Shown in pieces: positions 6,617-13,251 of a DNA stretch of 13,251 nucleotides (within the stretch, counting starts at the first letter, position 1; every line of letters starts with the position of its first letter). Below the pieces are notes generated by a model. The model was not told the origin of the DNA, made no database searches, and saw only the letters and a list, made by a program, of their open reading frames with translations. This DNA comes from an uncultured Mollicutes bacterium. Its GTDB lineage: Bacteria; Bacillota_I; Bacilli_A; ML615J-28; CAG-313. The stretch lies in NCBI GenBank assembly GCA_900538885.1, contig UQAI01000041.1, positions 1 through 13,251 of the forward strand. The letters are read 5' to 3'. Made by a program: the position numbers and the translations under genes.

Positions 6617-7192
6617 ATGAAACATAAAATTATAATTAGTAAGATATGTATATCAGGATTGTGCCTTGCACTAGGTTTAGTCCTCCCATTTATTACCGGA
6701 CAAATAAAAGAAATAGGAAATATGCTTTGTCCAATGCATATACCAGTTATTATATGCGGTTTTGTATGTGGTCCAATATATGGCCTTGTTATAGGCTTAG
6801 TTACACCACTACTTAGATCAGTAATGTTCATAATGCCACCACTATATCCAATAGCAGCCGCAATGGCTGTTGAACTTGCTATATATGGTTTAGTTTCAGG
6901 TTTATTATATAATATATTAACTAAGAAAAATAAAAATAATAATTTTGGAATAAGTATTGCATATATATATATTAGCCTTATCACAGCAATGCTAGTAGGT
7001 AGAGTCTGTTGGGGATTAACTAGATATATATTCACCTTAATTGATAATACAATGAAATTTAATTATCAAGCATTTATCGCAGGAGCTTTTGTTAATGCTT
7101 GGCCTGGTATAATTATTCAATTAGTAATAATTCCTTTACTAATAGCAGTCTTAGTAAGATGTAAAGTTATACCACTTGAAAGGTATAGCTAA
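6617..7192 (+). CDS. ECF transporter S component (vitamin uptake, substrate unknown)
   Basis: Integral membrane protein of 191 residues with about five to six hydrophobic helices, the size of energy-coupling factor substrate-binding (S) components. The block MHIPVIICGFVCGPIYGLVIGLVTPLLR (about 47-74) and the following MPPLYPIAAAMAVELAIYG are typical of the ECF S-component family (Pfam ECF_trnsprt group). That family binds vitamins such as folate, pantothenate or cobalamin. No ATPase or EcfT gene is in the window, so it would use a shared energising module encoded elsewhere (group II). The ribosome binding site is weak (GGTGA, 6608-6612). The next gene's ribosome binding site lies within this gene's 3' end. 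The substrate cannot be assigned: the leader is too short for a riboswitch and the neighbours are housekeeping genes. Confidence 0.8.
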   Translation: MKHKIIISKICISGLCLALGLVLPFITGQIKEIGNMLCPMHIPVIICGFVCGPIYGLVIGLVTPLLRSVMFIMPPLYPIAAAMAVELAIYGLVSGLLYNILTKKNKNNNFGISIAYIYISLITAMLVGRVCWGLTRYIFTLIDNTMKFNYQAFIAGAFVNAWPGIIIQLVIIPLLIAVLVRCKVIPLERYS

Positions 7193-7193
7193 T

Positions 7194-7853
7194 ATGAGTA
7201 TTACAAAAGATTATTTACCAGCACATCCTGAAATCACAGTCTATCAGGATGATGAAATGTTTAGAATTAATACTGATACAATGGTATTAGGCAATTTTAT
7301 GGAAATACTTCACAAAGACGTTGTTTTAGATATGGGGACTAATAATGGGGCATTACTTCTTTATGCAAGTTTATCAAAGCCAAAAAAATTAATAGGTTTA
7401 GAAATCAATGAAAAGGCCTTAGAACTTGCACGTAAAAACTTGGACATAAACAATGTTACTAATTATGAATTAATTCATGATGATATTATTACATATAAAG
7501 GGGAAGAAGTAGATGTAATAGTATGTAATCCTCCTTATTTTAAAACAAAAGAAGATGCTAAATGTGTAAACCAATATAAAGCGCTCGCAAAGCATGAAAG
7601 TGAGTTAACATTAGATAAACTAATACCTGCAATTAGAAGAAATCTAAAAAATCAAGGTACATTATATTTACTATTTTTAACATCACGTTTAGAAGAAGTA
7701 ATGATAGAACTTAGAAAAAATCGTTTCAAAGTAAAAACGTTAAAGTTTGTATATGACAAAAATAAAGAATATTCAAATGTTGTACTCATAAAAGCTGTCA
7801 AGGGAGGAAACATTGGAATGAATGTAGAAAAACCAATAATAATAGAAAGGTAA
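7194..7853 (+). CDS. tRNA1(Val) A37 N6-methyltransferase-like protein (TrmN6/YfiC family)
   Basis: SAM-dependent methyltransferase of 219 residues. Motif I is VVLDMGTNNGALLL (43-56), the acidic SAM-ribose residue is in LIGLEINEKA (Glu70), DDII marks motif III, and NPPYF (112-116) is the catalytic motif of N6-adenine and other exocyclic-amine methyltransferases. The pre-core segment FRINTDTMVLGNF is typical of the YfiC/TrmN6 group, which methylates A37 of tRNA1(Val) in E. coli. An in-frame TTG at 7176 would overlap the previous gene. The ATG at 7194, ten bases after GAAAGG, gives a better N-terminus. It is second in the operon, one base after the ECF-S stop codon. The family assignment is firm, but the tRNA substrate in this organism is inferred; HemK/PrmC-type targets are less likely from the motif order and size. 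Confidence 0.85.
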   Translation: MSITKDYLPAHPEITVYQDDEMFRINTDTMVLGNFMEILHKDVVLDMGTNNGALLLYASLSKPKKLIGLEINEKALELARKNLDINNVTNYELIHDDIITYKGEEVDVIVCNPPYFKTKEDAKCVNQYKALAKHESELTLDKLIPAIRRNLKNQGTLYLLFLTSRLEEVMIELRKNRFKVKTLKFVYDKNKEYSNVVLIKAVKGGNIGMNVEKPIIIER

Positions 7854-7863
7854 GAAAAAAGAA

Positions 7864-8880
7864 ATGAAAGAAATTTTATGTATTTTATGTTTAATATTAA
7901 TGGGACTTGCGGTTGCATATACAATCTATGCATACAAAAAAAGAAATAATAAAAAGCAAGGCATAGTTGGAGCTGTTTTAACAATTATATTTGGTATTAC
8001 TTTAGTAGTTTTTCCAATTGGTTTATATCAAGTAGAAACTGGTGAAGCGGTAGTTTTAAAAAGTTTTGGTGAAGCTAAAGAAAGTGTGCATGCCGGTTTA
8101 CACTGGAGATTTTGGCCACGTGATAATGTTGAATATTATGATTTAAAAACACAAGAGATAAAAGAAAAGTTTGAAGCATATTCACAAGATGCACAACCTA
8201 TGGATGCACAACTAACAATTCAATTTAAAATCCAATCAGATAAATTGTTAGAGATTAATAAAGTGTATGGTAGTTTAGAAGTACTAAAAGAAAGAATCAT
8301 TAGTATAGCTGTAGAAAAAGCTAAAGTAGTACTATCACGTTCTTCAGCAATGGTTATAATAGAAACAAGATCTTCACTATCTAATAATGTAGAAGAAGAA
8401 ATGCGCAAAGCTGTTCAAAATTACTATATTGATTTAACAATGGTAGTAGTAGAAGATTTGTCATTCAACGAAGCATTTGAAAATGCGGTTGAACAGAAAA
8501 TGATAGCTGAACAACAAAAACTTCAAGCTGAATATGATAAAGCAACTGCTATTATTAAGGCTGAACAAGAATTAGAAGTTGCGAAAAAGAAAGCAGAAGC
8601 TGAAATTGAAAAAGCTAAAGGGGATGCTCAAGCTCAAATTGAAGTAGCTAATGCCCAAGCTGAAGAAATAAAAATTAAATCAATAGAAATCGCAAGAATG
8701 TTAGGATTTACTATTGATGAAGATGGTAACATAGATATGACAGGAAAAACAAGTGCAGAAATTAAAGTTATCAGTGATTACCTAAAATATATTGAATATT
8801 TAAGAGTATGGGATGGTAAATTACCAACAGTAGTTGGCGGTGATTCAACAACAATTTATATCCCAGATCCATCTAAATAA
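7864..8880 (+). CDS. SPFH/band 7 (prohibitin-like) membrane protein
   Basis: Protein of 338 residues with two N-terminal hydrophobic segments (about 2-24 and 34-54) separated by a basic loop. The SPFH domain (about 56-205) has YQVETGEAVVLKSFGEAK, AGLHWRFWP and a prohibitin-like LKERIISIAVEKAKVVLS region. A long Ala/Glu/Lys coiled coil follows (about 205-280: AEQQKLQAEYDKATAIIKAE, KKKAEAEIEKAKGDAQAQ). Family members form large ring or cage oligomers that organise membrane microdomains or regulate membrane proteases such as FtsH. It starts ten bases after the methyltransferase stop; the ribosome binding site is poor (AAAGG at 7846-7850 is far), suggesting coupling to upstream translation. It is the last gene before a terminator. 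No NfeD partner or FtsH gene is next to it. The partner is unknown. Confidence 0.87.
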   Translation: MKEILCILCLILMGLAVAYTIYAYKKRNNKKQGIVGAVLTIIFGITLVVFPIGLYQVETGEAVVLKSFGEAKESVHAGLHWRFWPRDNVEYYDLKTQEIKEKFEAYSQDAQPMDAQLTIQFKIQSDKLLEINKVYGSLEVLKERIISIAVEKAKVVLSRSSAMVIIETRSSLSNNVEEEMRKAVQNYYIDLTMVVVEDLSFNEAFENAVEQKMIAEQQKLQAEYDKATAIIKAEQELEVAKKKAEAEIEKAKGDAQAQIEVANAQAEEIKIKSIEIARMLGFTIDEDGNIDMTGKTSAEIKVISDYLKYIEYLRVWDGKLPTVVGGDSTTIYIPDPSK

Positions 8881-8886
8881 AGAAAA

Positions 8887-8921
8887 AAACACTCTAAAGA
8901 TTTAAACTTTAGGGCGTTTTT
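8887..8921 (+). terminator. Rho-independent terminator after the SPFH gene
   Basis: AAACACTCTAAAG pairs with CTTTAGGGCGTTT (one A-C mismatch, one G-U pair) around a seven-base AT loop, followed by a T-run. It lies directly after the SPFH stop codon. Confidence 0.8.
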
Positions 8922-8953
8922 GATATAATTACAAAAATTTAATGATTTAATTA

Positions 8954-8983
8954 TTAACGTTACTTTCCATTTTGTGGTATAAT
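8954..8983 (+). promoter_or_regulatory. Promoter of the UPF0371-permease operon
   Basis: -10 TATAAT (8978-8983) with an upstream TGG (extended -10). The -35 is TTAACG (8954-8959) at an 18-base spacing, 4 of 6 to consensus. The -35 overlaps the palindrome TAACGTTA (8955-8962), a possible small operator. The start would be near 8990, so the leader is about 20 bases. Confidence 0.6.
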
Positions 8984-9009
8984 TATCAATATTAAAGGAG
9001 ATGAAAACT

Positions 9010-10470
9010 ATGAATGCATTTGATAATAATAAATATTTAAAATTACAAGCAGAAAAAATATCTGAAAGAATAACAAAATTTAATGATAAATTATATCTTG
9101 AATTTGGTGGTAAAATATTTGATGATTATCATGCATCAAGAGTGTTACCGGGATTTGAAATAGATTCAAAAGTACAAATGTTATTTGGCTTAAGAGATAA
9201 AGTTGAAATTGTCATATGCATCAACGCTAATGATATTCAAATTTCTAAAATGCGTGGTGACAATGGTATTTCATATGAAGATGAAGTTTTCAGAATGATT
9301 GAGTCATTTAGAACAATGGATTTATATGTAGGTAGTGTTGTCGTTACAAAATATGCAAAACAACCTAGAGTGGAAATATTTAAACGTAAGTTAAAATATT
9401 TAGGAGTACCAGTATTCTTTCATTATCCAATTGAAGGATATCCATTTAACACTGAAAAAATAGTAAGTGATGAAGGATTTGGAAAAAATGATTATATTAA
9501 AACAACACGCTCTCTAATAGTTGTAACTGCACCTGGTCCTGGTAGTGGTAAAATGGCCACATGTTTATCGCAACTATATCATGAAAATAAGAGGGGAATA
9601 CATGCAGGATATGCAAAATATGAAACATTCCCAGTGTGGAATTTACCACTAAAGCATCCAGTTAATTTAGCGTATGAAGCCGCAACAGTAGATTTAAATG
9701 ATGTTAATATGATTGATCCATTTCATTTAAATAAATATGGAACTTTAGCCGTTAACTATAATCGTGATGTTGAAGTATATCCAATTCTTGAGGCATTATT
9801 TAAAAAAATATATGGCGAAACTCCATACTACTCACCAACAGATATGGGGGTAAATATGGCAGGTTTTTGTATTGTAGATGAAGAAAAAGTGAAAGAAGCG
9901 TGCAAACAAGAAGTAATAAGAAGATATTATGAAACAAAGTGTAGAGTTAGACTTGGTAAAGCCACTGAACAAGAAGTTGAAAAAATAAATTTAATTATGG
10001 CTCAACTTTCTACTAATACTAGTGAAAGAAAAACGGTTGAAGCAGCCCTTAATAAAGAAAAAGAAAAGAAAGTTCCTGCTTTTGCTTTAGAGCTAAAGGA
10101 TGGTACAATTATAACAGGGAAACAAAGTAAACTTCTAACAGCAACTTCTGCCGCAATCCTTAATAGTATTAAGTATTTAGCTGGTGTAAAAGATCAGTTA
10201 AAACTTCTTTCTCCAAATATTATTGAACCTATTTGTAAATTAAAAGAAAATATATATAAAGAAGATAATACAAGATTAAATGCGGAAGATGTTTTAACAG
10301 CTTTATCAATTAATGCTACAACAAATGCGATTGTAGAAGAAACTCTAAGTATGTTACCATTACTAAAAAATACAGAAGCACACTCAACGGTTATGCTTAA
10401 CTATGAAGATGAAAAAGTATTAAAAAAACTTCAAATTAATGTAACAACAGAATCAATAACAAATAAGTAG
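9010..10470 (+). CDS. UPF0371 / DUF1846 family protein
   Basis: Conserved protein of 486 residues, full family length, and no experimentally settled function known to me. Recognised by the N-terminal block AFDNNKYLKLQAEKISERI, then KLYLEFGGKIFDDYHASRVLPGF and the central VVTAPGPGSGKMATCLSQLYHE. That last block resembles a phosphate-binding P-loop (GPGSGK, about 176-181). Other conserved-looking parts are KYETFPVWNLPLKHPVNLAYEAAT and MGVNMAGFCIVD. It is probably cytoplasmic, with no signal or membrane segments. An in-frame ATG at 9001 directly abuts AAAGGAG (8994-9000); the ATG at 9010 is nine bases away and gives the usual family N-terminus. The gene is first in an operon with a nucleobase permease seven bases downstream. 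This could hint at a link to purine metabolism, but that is weak inference. Confidence 0.92.
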   Translation: MNAFDNNKYLKLQAEKISERITKFNDKLYLEFGGKIFDDYHASRVLPGFEIDSKVQMLFGLRDKVEIVICINANDIQISKMRGDNGISYEDEVFRMIESFRTMDLYVGSVVVTKYAKQPRVEIFKRKLKYLGVPVFFHYPIEGYPFNTEKIVSDEGFGKNDYIKTTRSLIVVTAPGPGSGKMATCLSQLYHENKRGIHAGYAKYETFPVWNLPLKHPVNLAYEAATVDLNDVNMIDPFHLNKYGTLAVNYNRDVEVYPILEALFKKIYGETPYYSPTDMGVNMAGFCIVDEEKVKEACKQEVIRRYYETKCRVRLGKATEQEVEKINLIMAQLSTNTSERKTVEAALNKEKEKKVPAFALELKDGTIITGKQSKLLTATSAAILNSIKYLAGVKDQLKLLSPNIIEPICKLKENIYKEDNTRLNAEDVLTALSINATTNAIVEETLSMLPLLKNTEAHSTVMLNYEDEKVLKKLQINVTTESITNK

Positions 10471-10477
10471 GTGTAGA

Positions 10478-11896
10478 ATGAATAAAATATTAAGAATATT
10501 AAAATCACTTTTTTTGGAAAAAACAAATAAAGAAAACCTAACAAAACTTGATGGATACGTAAATGTAATCGAATCATTTCCATATGGTTTACAGCATATT
10601 TTAGCAATGTTCATTTCTAACGTTACTCCCATTTTATTGGTATTATGCAATGATAAAATTAATAAAGATCCAGAAATTGTTAGAACAGTAGTACAAAATG
10701 CATTATTTATTAGCGGCATTGCGACGATAATTCAATTATTTCCAATATGGAAAGTAGGTTCAAAACTTCCACTTATTGTTGGTACTGGTTTTGCCTTCTT
10801 ATCAGCAACAGTATATATAGGAACTGCTTATGGTTATGGAGCAGCTATAGGCGCATTCATTGTAGGTGGGTTAGCGGTTGCGATACTTGGCTTTTTTACA
10901 AAATATTGGATAAAATTAATTCCTCCTATTGTTAGTTCATTAGTAGTACTAGTCCTTGGTATTTCGCTAATAACAGTAGGTATGGATGCTTTTGGTGGTG
11001 GAAGTAGTAGCCCTGATTTTGGAAGCTATCAAAATATTATTGTCGGTAGTGTAACCTTAATTGTTGGTTTAGTTTTTACAGTTGGTTTTAAAGGAAAATT
11101 AAAAACTTTTGCAGTATTAATTGCACTAGTTGTTGGATATCTTGCGGCCTTATGTTTTGGAATTGTTGATTTCTCTGCTTTAAATAATGTTAAAGTAGTA
11201 GATATTCCACAATTTACTAATTTTTCAAAAATAGAGTTTAAATTAGAAGCCATTATCGTATTTGTGATAATTTATATCATATCAGCAACTGAAACAATTG
11301 GTAATGCAACAGCGATAACTATGCATAATTTTAATCGTCAAGCATCAACTAATGAAGTAGCAGGTGGTATTATATGTAATGGTATCATGAGTTCAATTGG
11401 TGGATGTTTCGGTTGTATGCCTCTTACAAGCTATTCTCAAAATGTAGGGATTACTAATATGATAGGCATAACCAATAGATACAGTTTACTTTCAGGAGCG
11501 GTATTTTTAATTATTATTAGTTTCTTTCCACCTCTTAGTGCTATCTTAAACACAATACCACAAGCAACTTTAGGCGGTTGTATGATAATGCCTTTTGGCT
11601 CTATCATATATACAGGAATTAAGATGGTAACAGATTGTGGCTTTAATACTAAGAATAATATAATAGTATCCATAGCCGTAACAATTAGTATGGGATTAAA
11701 TTTAATGCCAGCTATTTTTAATAAATTACCAGATGGATGGAAGCTAGTTGAAATCATCTGCACAACCCCGGTTGCGGTAACATTTATAATTGGTATGATT
11801 TTATATTATATAATACCTGAAAATAAAGTGCATAATGATGAAATAATAGATAATGAAGAAGAAACAGACTCAACAGATGATTATACAGATGAATAA
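10478..11896 (+). CDS. NCS2-family nucleobase (xanthine/uracil/urate-type) permease
   Basis: Membrane symporter of 472 residues with about 12-14 hydrophobic segments. The NCS2/NAT signatures are present: the Gln-His pair of helix 1 (YGLQHILAMF, Gln39-His40), the conserved Glu of helix 8 (ISATETIGNATAI, Glu272), and the NAT motif region SYSQNVGITNMIGITNR (Gln321-Asn322). These residues bind the base and the coupling proton or Na+ in UraA and UapA. The purine-type (xanthine or urate) branch looks more likely than uracil from the QNVG...NR motif and SSIGGCFGCMP, but I cannot fix the substrate. The N-terminus (1-34) and the Asp/Glu-rich tail (about 452-472) are cytoplasmic. Its weak ribosome binding site (TAGGTG) overlaps the UPF0371 stop codon, suggesting coupled translation. 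No purine riboswitch is seen upstream of the operon. Confidence 0.9.
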   Translation: MNKILRILKSLFLEKTNKENLTKLDGYVNVIESFPYGLQHILAMFISNVTPILLVLCNDKINKDPEIVRTVVQNALFISGIATIIQLFPIWKVGSKLPLIVGTGFAFLSATVYIGTAYGYGAAIGAFIVGGLAVAILGFFTKYWIKLIPPIVSSLVVLVLGISLITVGMDAFGGGSSSPDFGSYQNIIVGSVTLIVGLVFTVGFKGKLKTFAVLIALVVGYLAALCFGIVDFSALNNVKVVDIPQFTNFSKIEFKLEAIIVFVIIYIISATETIGNATAITMHNFNRQASTNEVAGGIICNGIMSSIGGCFGCMPLTSYSQNVGITNMIGITNRYSLLSGAVFLIIISFFPPLSAILNTIPQATLGGCMIMPFGSIIYTGIKMVTDCGFNTKNNIIVSIAVTISMGLNLMPAIFNKLPDGWKLVEIICTTPVAVTFIIGMILYYIIPENKVHNDEIIDNEEETDSTDDYTDE

Positions 11897-11950
11897 AAAA
11901 ACTTCTTTAAAGATATATCTTGACCCTCAACAAATTTATATAATCATTAG

Positions 11951-11982
11951 AAAATCTAGGTTCATAGAACGCTAGGTTTTTT
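11951..11982 (+). terminator. Terminator after the permease gene
   Basis: AAAATCTAG...CTAGGTTTTTT hairpin with inner GTTC/GAAC pairing and a six-T run. It lies 54 bases after the permease stop; the 12-base palindrome AAGATATATCTT (11910-11921) lies in between. The first 17 bases also occur in the reverse complement of the terminator at 3169-3204. Repeat copy A starts within its T-run. Confidence 0.75.
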
Positions 11983-12069
11983 ATTTATAAGGAAATTTCA
12001 TTTTATAACAAACAAGAGTATATAACTTGCAAAATATTCCGTAAACTGATAAAATTTGACTATATCAAA
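11978..12069 (+). repeat. Direct repeat, copy A (~92 bp)
   Basis: Matches 13160-13251 without gaps, with 7 differences by eye (about 92% identity). It begins in the T-tract of the permease terminator. The most conserved part is CAAGAGTATATAACTTGC followed by a promoter. TTTGA-CTATA-TCAAA (12055-12069) is a short inverted repeat. It could be one end of a mobile element or a dispersed promoter-bearing repeat. No terminal inverted repeat or target duplication could be confirmed. Confidence 0.85.
12027..12055 (+). promoter_or_regulatory. Promoter inside repeat copy A
   Basis: -35 TTGCAA (12027-12032), 17-base spacer, extended -10 TGA-TAAAAT (12047-12055). The same elements are kept in copy B. 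It would start transcription near 12062, towards the terminator at 12105-12142 and the mini-ORF at 12175. Confidence 0.5.
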
Positions 12070-12104
12070 GATAACACTACTCGCACTCTTATTCGTAATA
12101 ATAC

Positions 12105-12142
12105 AAGCAGTTTTTTAGTACTATCTAAAAGATTGCTTTTTT
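12105..12142 (+). terminator. Strong terminator (or attenuator) downstream of repeat A
   Basis: A continuous 14-bp stem, AAGCAGTTTTTTAG with CTAAAAGATTGCTT (two G-U pairs), a six-base loop and a six-T run. From the promoter in copy A it would give a transcript of about 80 bases. It sits between that promoter and a good ribosome binding site, so it could also act as an attenuator. Confidence 0.75.
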
Positions 12143-12174
12143 GTTTTTTATAAAAAAAGAATGGAGGAAAGAAA

Positions 12175-12261
12175 ATGGTTAAAGTAGCAACTTATCATAC
12201 GTCAAATAAATTAGTAAGAAATTATCTAAGACTATTTCATCATATAATAATGCCGACATAA
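12175..12261 (+). CDS. 28-codon mini-ORF, possibly the start of a decayed gene
   Basis: The ATG follows GGAGGAAAG (12163-12171), one of the better ribosome binding sites in the window. The product begins MVKVATYHTSNKLVRNYL and stops after 28 codons. I do not recognise it. Around the stop another frame is open (KLSKTISSYNNADINKTLN..., ending at a TAA near 12317), and then a third (EYDYQILERRK, to about 12357). This resembles one Lys-rich gene broken by frameshifts. It could be a real small peptide or a leader peptide, but decay seems more likely. Confidence 0.25.
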   Translation: MVKVATYHTSNKLVRNYLRLFHHIIMPT

Positions 12262-12469
12262 ATAAAACATTAAATATCATAAAGAAAAGTAAAATCAGTG
12301 AATATAAAAAAAGATAACGATGAATACGATTATCAAATATTAGAACGAAGAAAATAAAAAAATAAGAATATGTAAATAATGCTAAAAATATATGAAATAA
12401 CAAATTCAAATAGTATGAACGTATATATAATAGAAAACAATCAATTTAGATATAAGGGAGATGACAATA
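12262..12469 (+). other. Gene-poor stretch before the truncated nuclease gene
   Basis: Very AT-rich. Short open stretches with several stops look like remnants of a Lys-rich coding sequence. One 43-codon frame (12379-12510) has no ribosome binding site and overlaps the nuclease start. No convincing promoter or terminator is seen. The ribosome binding site AAGGGAG (12454-12460) of the next gene lies at the right end. Confidence 0.3.
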
Positions 12470-13207
12470 ATGATAGAAAAAAGTTATGTGACAGTAGTAG
12501 AAAACATTAAAGCGCAAATTAGAAGTGCACAACACAGAGCTATTTTAAATGCTAATAAAGAAATGTTAATTCTTTATTGGAATATTGGAAAAGTTATTAA
12601 TGAAAATAGTACTTGGGGTAGTAAATTTTTAAGAAATTTATCTAAAGAGATAATAAATGAATTTCCTTCTGCTAAGGGTTTTTCTGTTTCTAACCTTAAA
12701 AATATGGCTAAATTTTATAGAGAATATTCTGATGTTGAAATTGGCCAGACGCCGTCTGTCCAAATTCCATGGAGTCATAATTTGGAAATTTTACGTGTAA
12801 AATCTAAAGAACAAAGACTTTGGTATATTAATAAAACAATTGAAAATGGTTGGTCAGTAAATGTTTTAGCTCATCAAATTGATACTAATCTTTATGAACG
12901 TCAAATTGAACAAAATAAAGTTTCTAACTTTTCTACCAAACTTCCTAGTCCACAAAATGAATTAGTATTAGAAACAATAAAAGATCCGTATGTTTTTGAT
13001 TTTATTGAATTAAAAGAAGATGCTAAAGAAAAAGATTTAGAAGATGCTCTAATTAATAATATAACAAAGGTCCTTTTAGAACTTGGTAAAGGATTTGCAT
13101 ATGTAGGACATCAATATCACTTAGAAGTAGCTGGTGAAGATTATTACATTGATTTATTATTTTTATTTATAAGAAAATTCCATTTTATAAAACACAAGAG
13201 TATATAA
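12470..13207 (+). CDS. 3'-truncated DUF1016/YhcG-family PD-(D/E)xK nuclease
   Basis: The 245-residue product is cut short; family members are usually about 340-380. The N-terminal DUF1016 domain is clear: AQHRAILNANKEMLILYWNIG, ... FSVSNLKNMAKFYREY ... IPWSHNLEIL ... WYINKTIENGWSVNVLAHQI. The C-terminal PD-(D/E)xK nuclease domain starts normally (DPYVFDFIELKEDAKEKDLEDALI, GKGFAYVGHQYHLEVAGEDYYIDLLF) and contains the first catalytic Asp (Asp228). The reading frame then enters repeat copy B at about 13160 and ends after 14 unrelated residues. The second half of the active site (the E-x-K strand, usually VVIELK-like) is lost, so nuclease activity is not expected. An ATG at 12461 abuts the ribosome binding site; the ATG at 12470, nine bases after AAGGGAG, is preferred. 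Intact relatives often lie near restriction-modification genes and are thought to be nucleases linked to defence or DNA repair. Confidence 0.85.
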   Translation: MIEKSYVTVVENIKAQIRSAQHRAILNANKEMLILYWNIGKVINENSTWGSKFLRNLSKEIINEFPSAKGFSVSNLKNMAKFYREYSDVEIGQTPSVQIPWSHNLEILRVKSKEQRLWYINKTIENGWSVNVLAHQIDTNLYERQIEQNKVSNFSTKLPSPQNELVLETIKDPYVFDFIELKEDAKEKDLEDALINNITKVLLELGKGFAYVGHQYHLEVAGEDYYIDLLFLFIRKFHFIKHKSI

Positions 13208-13251
13208 CTTGCAAAATATTCCTTTAACTGATAAAATTTGACTGTATCAAA
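13160..13251 (+). repeat. Direct repeat, copy B, interrupting the DUF1016 gene
   Basis: Second copy of the ~92-bp repeat, same orientation, 1,182 bp after copy A. It begins inside codon 231 of the DUF1016 gene and runs to the window end, so its true right boundary is not visible. It keeps the promoter elements TTGCAA (13209-13214) and TAAAAT (13232-13237) at 17-base spacing, pointing out of the window. Confidence 0.85.

Noticed and set aside
6961..6972. (AT)6 tract in the ECF-S gene, and another at 3051-3062 in the anti-sigma gene, as phase-variable slippage sites
   Set aside because: Six dinucleotide units are short for slippage, and such runs are expected by chance in DNA this AT-rich.
12019..12048. 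Chromosome-dimer (dif-like) or Xer recombination site in repeat A, because of the ACTTGC...TTCCGTAAACT similarity to Bacillus-type dif
   Set aside because: The two half-sites are about five bases too close, and copy B reads TTCCTTTAACT, so the GTAAACT core is not conserved.
11978..12150. Coding use of the repeat (open frames on both strands across copy A)
   Set aside because: Copy B has a stop in the plus frame, and most differences between copies would change amino acids, which does not fit a conserved protein.
12179..12409. Minus-strand 76-codon hydrophobic open frame
   Set aside because: It has no ribosome binding site seen and its Phe/Leu/Ile richness is expected from the antisense of AT-rich, Lys-rich sequence.
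12379..12510. Plus-strand 43-codon frame (MLKIYEITNS...) overlapping the DUF1016 start
   Set aside because: No ribosome binding site, and it overlaps 41 bases of a well-supported gene; at most a remnant.

Overview
The window is AT-rich (I estimate roughly 30% G+C) and carries densely packed bacterial genes with strong GGAGG-type ribosome binding sites and compact TTGAxA/TATAAT promoters. TGA ends the sigma factor gene at 1813-1815, so the standard bacterial code applies. This fits a low-GC member of the Bacillota (a Clostridia, Bacilli or Erysipelotrichia-like lineage, possibly close to the Mollicutes). I cannot name a genus.

Region 1 (31-3164) is an envelope-signalling module. It has a lipoprotein, a short ECF-type sigma factor and a membrane-spanning anti-sigma factor. 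Sigma and anti-sigma overlap at ATGA. The lipoprotein and the anti-sigma factor have homologous outer domains along their whole length, and both carry the Asp-x-Asn-Pro-Ser motif of RsgI-type anti-sigma factors. The gene order suggests a regulator that senses an extracytoplasmic signal, with a lipid-anchored copy of its own sensor made alongside it. A bidirectional terminator separates this region from region 2.

Region 2 (3194-6436) is an ion-homeostasis locus. A LysR-type regulator is divergent from a CPA2-type cation/proton antiporter, which is closely followed by an MgtC/SapB-family membrane protein. The two divergent promoters overlap at their -10 elements, and a perfect palindrome covers the antiporter -35.

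Region 3 (6566-8921) has its own promoter and runs as ECF-transporter S component, TrmN6/YfiC-like methyltransferase and SPFH/prohibitin-like membrane protein, ending in a terminator. Region 4 (8954-11982) runs as promoter, UPF0371/DUF1846 protein, NCS2-family nucleobase permease and terminator. The terminator hairpin is related in sequence to the one at 3169-3204.

Region 5 (11978-13251) is the accessory, rearranged end. Two direct copies of a ~92-bp repeat (about 92% identical) lie 1,182 bp apart, and each contains the same rightward promoter. The first copy starts in the T-tract of the permease terminator. It is followed by a second strong terminator, a ribosome binding site and a 28-codon mini-ORF in decayed sequence. 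The second copy cuts a DUF1016/YhcG-type PD-(D/E)xK nuclease gene just after its first catalytic Asp, and the window ends inside that copy. No tRNA, rRNA, CRISPR array or complete transposase gene was seen.
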